From assembly GCF_001476815.1 (NCBI RefSeq), contig NZ_LDSL01000098.1, positions 1 to 60,476 of the forward strand: a stretch of 60,476 bases of DNA, given 5' to 3'. The notes below the pieces were generated by a model, which was given only the letters and a program-made list of their open reading frames with translations, was not told where the DNA came from and searched no databases. Source of the DNA: Pseudacidovorax intermedius. Lineage in GTDB: Bacteria; Pseudomonadota; Gammaproteobacteria; Burkholderiales; Burkholderiaceae_C. Shown in pieces: positions 54,188-60,476 of this stretch (its first letter is position 1; each line of letters starts with the position of its first letter). A program made the translations under genes and the position numbers.

Positions 54188-55078
54188 ATGCCCGCCCAAC
54201 GCCAAGCCCTCGATGCCCAGCGCTGGCACTGGCACCACGGTCCCATGGACCTCGTGGTCCAGGCCGAGGGTGAGCCGCGCGCCGTGGCCGAGGCGCACGA
54301 GGCGGCCTGGGCGCGCTTCGAAGGCCTGCTCGATGAGCTGGTCGCCGAGTTGCCCGCGCTGCGCCGGCCGGTGTCGGACCATGCGGCCCTGCGTGGCCCC
54401 GTCGCGCGCCGCATGCAGGCCGCCTGCCTGCCTTTCCTGCCCGCCTTCATCACGCCGATGGCCGCCGTGGCCGGCGCGGTCGCGCAGGAGCTGATCGCCT
54501 TCTACCAACGTGCCGGCGTCACCCGCGCCTGGATCAACAACGGTGGCGACATCGCGCTGCACCTCGCGCCCGGCACCGAGGCGCGCGTCGGCCTCTATGC
54601 GGACCTCGCCCGCTTCGACCCGCGCGACGCCGAGCGCCTGCGCACCGATGGGCAGTTCAGCGTGACCGCCGCAGAGCCGGTGCGTGGTATCGCCACCAGC
54701 GGCTGGCGCGGCCGCAGCTTCTCGCTCGGCATCGCGGACAGCGTGACGATCCTCGCGGCGACCGCCGCGCAGGCCGACGCCGCGGCGTCGATGGTCGCCA
54801 ACGCCGTCGATGCAGAGCACCCCGCCATCGAGCGCCGCCCCGCCAACGACTGCAAGGACGACAGCGACCTCGGTGCGCTGCCCGTCACCGTGCAGGTGCC
54901 GCCGCTGCCCCCCACCGTGGTGCGCGATGCGGTCGAGGCGGGCCTGGGCCGCGCGAGCGAACTGCAGTCGCGAGGTCTGATCCACGCCGCCGTGATCGTG
55001 TGCCAAGGGCAATGGAGAGTGCTGTCGGCACGCAACCCAGCCCTGGCGACAGAGCGCGTTGGTTCAGTATTTGCTTAA
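54188..55078 (+). CDS. UPF0280/ApbE-superfamily protein
   Basis: The 296-residue protein belongs to UPF0280, a family structurally related to ApbE flavin transferases. AWINNGGDIALHL and GIATSGWRGRSFSLGIADSVTILAATAAQADAAAS correspond to the ApbE NxGGD and T-D metal-binding segments, with N and D residues conserved. It follows the reductase gene by 21 bases. Since the homologous reductase carries covalent flavin, this protein is a good candidate for attaching it; that is inference. No signal peptide is present, unlike periplasmic ApbE, which fits a cytoplasmic target. Confidence 0.85.
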   Translation: MPAQRQALDAQRWHWHHGPMDLVVQAEGEPRAVAEAHEAAWARFEGLLDELVAELPALRRPVSDHAALRGPVARRMQAACLPFLPAFITPMAAVAGAVAQELIAFYQRAGVTRAWINNGGDIALHLAPGTEARVGLYADLARFDPRDAERLRTDGQFSVTAAEPVRGIATSGWRGRSFSLGIADSVTILAATAAQADAAASMVANAVDAEHPAIERRPANDCKDDSDLGALPVTVQVPPLPPTVVRDAVEAGLGRASELQSRGLIHAAVIVCQGQWRVLSARNPALATERVGSVFA

Positions 55079-55102
55079 CGAATCGCATACCCCGTCCACA
55101 CG

Positions 55103-55744
55103 ATGATCGACATCCGCCGCGTCTTCACCCAGGTCGAGCAGATCCACCACGAATTCGGCCCCCGCGCCGAGCAGCCGCTGGTGCGCGGCGCCATCGGCGC
55201 CGTGCTCGCCAACCCCTTCGCCGGCCGCTACGAGCCGGACATCCTGCCCATGATGGCGCTGCTGGATCCGGTCGGCGTGGACATGGCCCAGCGCCTGCTG
55301 GCCGCCATGGACGTGCCGCGCGAGGCCATCGCCACCTACGGCAAGGGCGCCATCGTGGGCGCCGCGGGCGAGCTGGAACACGGCGCGCTGTGGCACGTGC
55401 CCGGCGGCTATGCCATGCGCGAGCTGCTGGGCTGGAAGGGCGACCGTGCGGCCTACACCGCAGGCAAAGGCGAAACCAAGAGCGGCCAGCCCGGCAATGC
55501 GCTGTCCATCGTGCCCTCCGCCAAAAAGGTCGGTCCGCCCGGTGCCGCGCTCGATGTGCCGCTGACCAACATCAACGCCAGCTACGTGCGGGGCCAGTTC
55601 GACGCCATCGAGGTGCGCGTGCCCGGCGCGCCCGCGGCCGACGAGATCGTCTTCATCCTCGCCATGACCACCGGCTACCGGGTGCATGCCCGCGTCGGCG
55701 GCCTGAAGGCCGAGGACATCAGCCAATGGAACGGCCTGCGCTGA
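55103..55744 (+). CDS. 'Amino acid synthesis' family protein (PF06684), first copy
   Basis: The 213-residue protein begins IDIRRVFTQVEQIHHEFG and contains ANPFAGRYEPDI, YGKGAIVGAAGELEHGALWHVPGGYAMRELLG and VPSAKKVGPPGAALDVPLTNINASYVRGQFDAIEVRV, the hallmarks of PF06684. The family has no established reaction. A conserved Lys in SAKK and acidic GELEH residues could form a catalytic site. It is 24 bases after the UPF0280 gene and 28 before a paralogue, so it belongs to the same operon. Confidence 0.85.
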   Translation: MIDIRRVFTQVEQIHHEFGPRAEQPLVRGAIGAVLANPFAGRYEPDILPMMALLDPVGVDMAQRLLAAMDVPREAIATYGKGAIVGAAGELEHGALWHVPGGYAMRELLGWKGDRAAYTAGKGETKSGQPGNALSIVPSAKKVGPPGAALDVPLTNINASYVRGQFDAIEVRVPGAPAADEIVFILAMTTGYRVHARVGGLKAEDISQWNGLR

Positions 55745-55772
55745 GGCGCGCACCGGACAACAAGGAGCATCC

Positions 55773-56357
55773 ATGCCAGCAGACATCCGCAAACTGATCG
55801 TCCAGGTGGACGAGACCCGCAAGGAAATGGGCCAGACCATCGACCCGCCCACGCGCCGCGCCGTCGCCATCGCCGTCATCGCCAACCCCTACGCCGGCCG
55901 CTACAGCGAGAACCTGGACGAGCTGATCGCCATCGGCGAAGAGCTGGGCGGCCTGCTCGGCCAGAAGGCCGTGAAGGCGCTGGGCATCGAGCCCGGCCAG
56001 GCGCAGAGCTACGGCAAGGCCGCCATCGTCGGCGAGGGCGGCGAGCTGGAGCATGCGGCGGCCATCCTGCATCCCAAGCTGGGCGCGCCGCTGCGCGTGG
56101 CCGTGGAGAAGGGCGCCGCGCTGGTGCCCTCGGCCAAGAAGCAGGGCACGCTGGGCACCCCCATCGACGTGCCCCTGGGCCACAAGGACGCCGCCTTCGT
56201 GCGCAGCCACTTCGACGCCGTCGAGGCCCGCGTGAGCGATGCGCCACGCGCGGGCGAGATCGTCGTCGCCGTGGCCGTCACCGACAGCGGCCGGCCGCTG
56301 CCGCGCATCGGCGGGCTGCAGGTGTCCGAGATCAAGGGCGTGGACGGTCTTCGCTGA
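55773..56357 (+). CDS. 'Amino acid synthesis' family protein (PF06684), second copy
   Basis: The 194-residue protein shares the blocks of the first copy: ANPYAGRYSENL, YGKAAIVGEGGELEHAAAILHPKLGAPLR, VPSAKKQGTLGTPIDVPLGHKDAAFVRSHFDAVEARV, GGLQVSEIKGVDGLR. It lacks the 15-20 extra residues around the lid (GYAMRELLGWKGDRAAY) of the first copy. The two may form a heteromer or act on successive substrates. An AAGGAG ribosome site precedes the ATG. Function is unknown. Confidence 0.85.
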   Translation: MPADIRKLIVQVDETRKEMGQTIDPPTRRAVAIAVIANPYAGRYSENLDELIAIGEELGGLLGQKAVKALGIEPGQAQSYGKAAIVGEGGELEHAAAILHPKLGAPLRVAVEKGAALVPSAKKQGTLGTPIDVPLGHKDAAFVRSHFDAVEARVSDAPRAGEIVVAVAVTDSGRPLPRIGGLQVSEIKGVDGLR

Positions 56358-56427
56358 ACGCGGCGCGGCTATTCTTCGCCTGCTTCATTTCTCCCGCTTT
56401 TCCATCCCTTTCGACGAGGAGTTCTCC

Positions 56428-57642
56428 ATGCAACCCTTCCGCCTCCATTTCGGTGCCGCTGCCGCGCTGGCCCTGGCCGCCGGCGCGCTGCTGCCGGCCC
56501 ACGCCCAGAACGTCATCAAGATCGGCGAGGTCAACAGCTACAAGGCCCAGCCCGCCTTCCTCGAGCCCTACAAGAAGGGCATGGAACTGGCCGTCGACGA
56601 GATCAACGCCAAGGGCGGCGTCAACGGCAAGAAGATCGAGCTGATCACCCGCGACGACAACGCCAACCCGGGCGACGCCGTGCGCATGGCCGAGGAACTG
56701 GTCTCGCGCGAGAAGGTGGACGTGCTGGCCGGTGCTTTCCTGTCCAACACCGGCTTGGCGCTGGCCGACTTCGCCAAGCAGAAGAAGTTCTTCTACCTGG
56801 CCGGCGAGCCGCTGACCGACAAGATGACCTGGCAGGGTGGCAACCAGTACACCTTCCGCCTGCGCCCCGGCACCTACATGCAGGCTGCCATGCTGGTGCC
56901 CGAGGCCGTCAAGCAGAAGAAGAAGCGCTGGGCGCTGGTCTACCCCAACTACGAATACGGCCAGTCGGCCGTGGCCGCCTTCAAGAACCTGCTGAAGGCC
57001 GCGCAGCCCGACGTGGAGTTCGTCACCGAGCAGGCCACGCCGCTGGGCAAGGTCGACGCCGGCAGCGTGGTGCAGGCCCTGGCCGATGCCAAGCCCGACG
57101 CCATCTTCAACGTGCTGTTCGGCGCCGACCTGTCGAAGTTCGTGCGCGAGGGCAACACCCGCGGCCTGTTCAAGGACCGAACCGTCGTCAGCGTGCTGAC
57201 CGGCGAGCCCGAGTACCTGGACCCGCTCAAGGACGAGGCGCCCGACGGCTGGATCGTGACCGGCTATCCGTACTACGGCGTCAAGACGCCCGAGCACAAG
57301 GCCTTCCTCGACGCTTACCAGGCCAAGTTCAAGGACTATCCGCGCCTGGGCTCGGTGGTGGGCTACAGCATGATCAAGTCGGCCGCTGCCGGCATCGCCA
57401 AGGCCGGCAGCACCGACGCCGACAAGCTGGTCGCCGCCTTCAAGGGCCTGCAGGTGGACAGCCCCTTCGGCAAGATCACCTACCGCGCCGAAGACCACCA
57501 GTCGACCATGGGCGCCTTCGTCGGCAAGACGAAGAACGAGGGCGGCAAGGGCGTGATGGTGGACTACGTCTACTACGACGGCGCCGATGCGCGTTTCCAG
57601 CCGCCCGCCGCTGAAGTGAAGAAGTCGCGCTCGGCGGACTGA
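56428..57642 (+). CDS. ABC transporter substrate-binding protein (Peripla_BP_6, LivK-like)
   Basis: The 404-residue periplasmic protein has a signal peptide (about residues 1-25, ending AHAQ). A type I periplasmic binding fold of the branched-chain amino acid group follows: IKIGEVNSYKAQPAFLEPYKKGMELAVDEINAKGGVNGKKIELI. The family also binds aromatic acids, amides and other carboxylates. Its place after the ring-degradation genes suggests it captures the pathway's N-heterocyclic substrate. A GAGGAG ribosome site precedes the start. Confidence 0.92.
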   Translation: MQPFRLHFGAAAALALAAGALLPAHAQNVIKIGEVNSYKAQPAFLEPYKKGMELAVDEINAKGGVNGKKIELITRDDNANPGDAVRMAEELVSREKVDVLAGAFLSNTGLALADFAKQKKFFYLAGEPLTDKMTWQGGNQYTFRLRPGTYMQAAMLVPEAVKQKKKRWALVYPNYEYGQSAVAAFKNLLKAAQPDVEFVTEQATPLGKVDAGSVVQALADAKPDAIFNVLFGADLSKFVREGNTRGLFKDRTVVSVLTGEPEYLDPLKDEAPDGWIVTGYPYYGVKTPEHKAFLDAYQAKFKDYPRLGSVVGYSMIKSAAAGIAKAGSTDADKLVAAFKGLQVDSPFGKITYRAEDHQSTMGAFVGKTKNEGGKGVMVDYVYYDGADARFQPPAAEVKKSRSAD

Positions 57643-57674
57643 CCGCACGCGTCCCAGAAGAAGAGAACCATGCC

Positions 57675-59630
57675 ATGAGTTTTTCCGGCCTGATCGTCCA
57701 GCTCCTGAACGGGCTGGCGTCTGCGTCCTCGCTGTTCCTGGTGGCGGCGGGCCTGTCGCTGATCTTCGGCGTGACGCGCATCGTCAACTTCGCGCATGGC
57801 TCCTTCTTCATGGTGGGCATCTACGTCGCCTACACCCTGGCCGACAAGCTGGGCGGCGCCGGTTTCTGGGTGGCGCTGCCGCTGGCGGCCATTGCCGTGG
57901 GCGTGCTCGGCGCGGTGATCGAGGTGGTGCTGCTGCGCCGCATCTACAAGGCGCCCGAGCTCTTCCAGCTGCTGGCCACCTTCGCGCTGGTGCTGGTCAT
58001 CAAGGACGCGGTGCTCTGGCTCTGGGGCCCCGACGAGCTGCTGGGCCCGCGCGCGCCGGGCCTGCGCGGCTCGGTCGAGATTCTGGGCCGGCAGTTCCCG
58101 GCTTACGACCTGTTCCTGATCGTCATCGGCCCGGTGGTGCTGGGCTTGGTGTGGCTGCTGCTGACGCGCACCCGTTTCGGCACGCTGGTGCGCGCCGCCA
58201 CGCAGGACCGCGAGATGGTCAGCGCCCTGGGCGTCAACCAGGCCTGGCTGTTCACGGCGGTGTTCGCGCTGGGCGCGCTGCTGGCCGGCCTGGGCGGCGC
58301 GCTGCAACTGCCGCGCGAGCCCGCCACGCTGGAGATGGACCTCAACACCATCGGCGCCGCCTTCGTGGTGGTGGTGGTGGGCGGCATGGGCTCGCTGCCC
58401 GGCGCCTATGTCGCGGCCCTGCTCATCGCCGAGATCAAGGCCCTGTGCATCTGGCTGGGCGTTGTCGAGATCGCGGGCATCGCCATCTCCTTTTCCAAGC
58501 TCACCTTGGTGGTCGACTTCCTGGTCATGGCCGCCGTGCTGGTCTGGCGGCCCTGGGGCCTGATGGGCCGGCCGCAGGCGCCGAGCCGCTATGTGGGAAT
58601 GCAGGAAGAGCCGTTGCGCCGCGCGGGCGGCTCCTACGTCGCGGCCGTGGGCGTGCTGGCCCTGGTGCTGGCGGCGATGCCGGTGCTGACGGCCAGCTCG
58701 CCCTACACGACGGTACTGCTGATCGACCTGCTGATCGCCGCGCTCTTCGCAGCCAGCCTGCACTTCATCATGGGGCCGGCGGGCATGCATTCCTTCGGCC
58801 ATGCGGCGTACTTCGGCCTGGGCGCTTACGGGGCTGCGCTGCTGGCGCGCGCCGCCGGCCTGCCGATGGAACTGACGCTGGTGCTGGCGCCGGTGGTGGC
58901 GGGCCTCGGCGCCCTGGTCTACGGCTGGTTCGCCGTGCGGCTGTCGGGCGTGTACCTGGCCATGCTGACGCTGGCCTTCGCCCAGATCACCTGGGCCATC
59001 GTCTACCAGTGGGACAGCTTCACCGGCGGCAGCAACGGCCTGACGGGCGTGTGGCCGTCGGAGTGGCTCAATGACAAACGCAACTACTACTGGCTCACGC
59101 TGGTGCTGGTGGGTGGCGGCCTGTGGTGGCTGCGCCGCGTGCTGTTCTCGCCCTTCGGCTATGCGCTGCGTGCGGGCCGCGACTCGGTGCTGCGCGCCGA
59201 CGCCATCGGCATCGACGTCAAGCGCATGCAGTGGGCGGGCTTCGTGGTGGCCGGCGCGGTGGCGGGCCTGGCGGGCGGGCTGTTCGCGTATTCCAAGGGC
59301 AGCATCTCGCCGGAGACGCTGGCGGTGGGCCGCTCGGTGGACGGCCTGGTGATGGTGCTGCTGGGCGGCATCCAGACCCTGGCCGGCCCGGTGGTGGGCG
59401 CCTTCACCTTCACCTGGCTGCACGACATGGTGGCCCGCAACACCGACTACTGGCGCGCCATGCTGGGCGCCATCATCCTGATCCTGGTGCTGCTGTTCCC
59501 GCAGGGCATCGCCGGCTCGATCAAGCAACTGGCCGACAAGTGGCGCGAGCGGCGCGACGACGAAGCGGCCGATGAGGCGGCCCAGGCGCCGATGCAGGCC
59601 GCCGCCGCGGCGGGGGAGCGTGCGCGATGA
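57675..59630 (+). CDS. Fused LivH-LivM-type ABC permease
   Basis: The 651-residue protein joins the two permeases of a branched-chain-type importer. Residues 1 to about 295 are LivH-like (LNGLASASSLFLVAAGLSLIFGVTRIVNFAHGSFFMVG). About 320-620 is LivM-like (GPAGMHSFGHAAYFGLGAYGAALLA and RMQWAGFVVAGAVAGLAGGLFAY). Both EAA-like cytoplasmic loops are present. Such fusions occur in proteobacterial transporters for non-amino-acid substrates. A polar, Ala-rich tail ends the protein. Confidence 0.93.
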   Translation: MSFSGLIVQLLNGLASASSLFLVAAGLSLIFGVTRIVNFAHGSFFMVGIYVAYTLADKLGGAGFWVALPLAAIAVGVLGAVIEVVLLRRIYKAPELFQLLATFALVLVIKDAVLWLWGPDELLGPRAPGLRGSVEILGRQFPAYDLFLIVIGPVVLGLVWLLLTRTRFGTLVRAATQDREMVSALGVNQAWLFTAVFALGALLAGLGGALQLPREPATLEMDLNTIGAAFVVVVVGGMGSLPGAYVAALLIAEIKALCIWLGVVEIAGIAISFSKLTLVVDFLVMAAVLVWRPWGLMGRPQAPSRYVGMQEEPLRRAGGSYVAAVGVLALVLAAMPVLTASSPYTTVLLIDLLIAALFAASLHFIMGPAGMHSFGHAAYFGLGAYGAALLARAAGLPMELTLVLAPVVAGLGALVYGWFAVRLSGVYLAMLTLAFAQITWAIVYQWDSFTGGSNGLTGVWPSEWLNDKRNYYWLTLVLVGGGLWWLRRVLFSPFGYALRAGRDSVLRADAIGIDVKRMQWAGFVVAGAVAGLAGGLFAYSKGSISPETLAVGRSVDGLVMVLLGGIQTLAGPVVGAFTFTWLHDMVARNTDYWRAMLGAIILILVLLFPQGIAGSIKQLADKWRERRDDEAADEAAQAPMQAAAAAGERAR

Positions 59631-59679
59631 GCCGCCGGTCCTGCTGCGTCGTCTTCTTCATCCGCCTGGAGGTGCTCTG

Positions 59680-60444
59680 ATGTCCCTGCTGCATGTCCAG
59701 AACCTGGGCAAGTCCTTCGGCGGCGTGAAGGCCGTCGACGGCATCAGCTTCACGCTGGCCAAGGGCGAGCTGCTGGCGCTGATCGGCCCCAACGGCGCCG
59801 GCAAGTCCACCACCTTCAACATGGTCAACGGCCAGCTCAAGGCCGACCAGGGCTCCATCACGCTGGACGGCACCGAGCTGGTCGGCAAGAAGCCGCGCGA
59901 GATCTGGCGCCTGGGGGTGGGCCGCACCTTCCAGATCGCCGAGACCTTCTCGTCGCTGACGGTGGTGGAGAACGTGCAGATGGCGCTGCTGTCGCACGAC
60001 GCGAAGCTGTTCGCGATGTGGCGGCGGGCGTCCGACCACAAGCGCGACGAGGCGCTGGCGCTGCTCGAGCAGGTGGGCATGAAGTCGCAGGCCGACCGGC
60101 CCTGCAGCGTGCTGGCCTATGGCGACGTCAAGCGCGTGGAGCTGGCGATTGCGATGGCCAACGACCCCAAGCTGCTGCTGATGGACGAGCCCACGGCCGG
60201 CATGGCGCCGAAGGAACGCAATTCGCTGATGGCGCTGACCAAGCAGCTGGTGATCGACCGCGGCATGGCGGTGCTGTTCACCGAGCACAGCATGGACGTG
60301 GTGTTCGCGTATGCCGACCGCATGATCGTGCTGGCGCGCGGGCGGCTGATCGCCGAGGGCAAGCCGCTGGAGATCCGGGACCATCCGAAGGTGCAGGAGG
60401 TGTACTTCGGGTCTGGCAAGACGTTCGAGAAGAAGGCTGCATGA
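59680..60444 (+). CDS. LivG-type ABC transporter ATP-binding protein
   Basis: The 254-residue ATPase has Walker A GPNGAGKST (about residues 36-44), a Q-loop in RTFQIAETF, the signature segment LAYGDVKRVELAIA (a variant of the usual LSYGxQRxxExA), Walker B LLLMDEPTAGM and switch H in TEHSMD. It is 49 bases after the fused permease, with GGAGGTG upstream of the ATG. The LivF-type second ATPase expected for this importer would lie just past the window end. Confidence 0.95.
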   Translation: MSLLHVQNLGKSFGGVKAVDGISFTLAKGELLALIGPNGAGKSTTFNMVNGQLKADQGSITLDGTELVGKKPREIWRLGVGRTFQIAETFSSLTVVENVQMALLSHDAKLFAMWRRASDHKRDEALALLEQVGMKSQADRPCSVLAYGDVKRVELAIAMANDPKLLLMDEPTAGMAPKERNSLMALTKQLVIDRGMAVLFTEHSMDVVFAYADRMIVLARGRLIAEGKPLEIRDHPKVQEVYFGSGKTFEKKAA

Positions 60445-60476
60445 ATTGCTTGGTGGCTTCTGTTCGGGGCGCGCCC

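Noticed and set aside
60445-60476. Another stop-adjacent repeat or the start of livF at the right edge
   Set aside because: Only 32 bases remain after the livG-type stop and they match neither repeat family nor a recognisable start.

Overview
The window is a roughly 60 kb piece of a very GC-rich chromosome. Gene content, split methionine synthase, riboswitch types and repeat type point to a Burkholderiales bacterium of the Comamonadaceae (Variovorax/Acidovorax/Ramlibacter/Xylophilus-like). I cannot name the genus. Most genes are core or housekeeping and nothing looks like a prophage, plasmid or insertion sequence. No tRNA, rRNA or CRISPR array was recognised.

Layout. 1-4170: small genes (a four-helix membrane protein, a basic small protein, a hemerythrin, a flavodoxin-fold reductase, two small periplasmic proteins). 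4294-7555: a REPIN-like element, then a ybhP-clsB-ybhN-like cardiolipin synthesis operon. 7591-10604: a LexA-type box, a radical SAM DNA-repair protein and a DUF4130-UdgX covalent uracil-DNA-binding protein. 10579-13075: a membrane metallophosphoesterase and two unknowns. 13290-17787: two PhoX-type alkaline phosphatases with candidate PHO boxes. 17947-20256: MltA, a 42-residue membrane protein and an OmpA-like lipoprotein. 20337-27962: a tightly overlapping minus-strand operon (YhdP-like, nitrilase-family amidase, sensor kinase, FixJ-like regulator), divergent from glnE. 30947-41635: RlpA, a diiron protein, GST, purB, yaeQ, zinc-ribbon proteins, a manganese riboswitch with terC, a M48 protease and moaC. 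41687-43150: a LysR/PACE efflux pair. 43199-46104: an SAH riboswitch and a MetH lacking its homocysteine domain. 46154-49307: a polyprenyl-glycan module (membrane glycosyltransferase, GT2, GtrA).

49458-60444 is the most distinctive region. It holds an enamidase-like amidohydrolase with a TetR regulator, a ferredoxin-NADP reductase, a 6-hydroxynicotinate-reductase-like protein, an ApbE-related UPF0280 protein, two tandem 'amino acid synthesis' (PF06684) proteins and a branched-chain-type ABC transporter with fused permeases. Together they look like an aerobic version of the reductive N-heteroaromatic ring degradation known from nicotinate fermentation, with uptake, ring reduction, cofactor maturation and ring opening in one locus.

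A second theme is a structured intergenic repeat of about 115 bp. Its four complete copies all begin 2-7 bases after a gene's stop codon and all have the same orientation relative to that gene. A variant repeat follows the same rule after the ferredoxin reductase gene.
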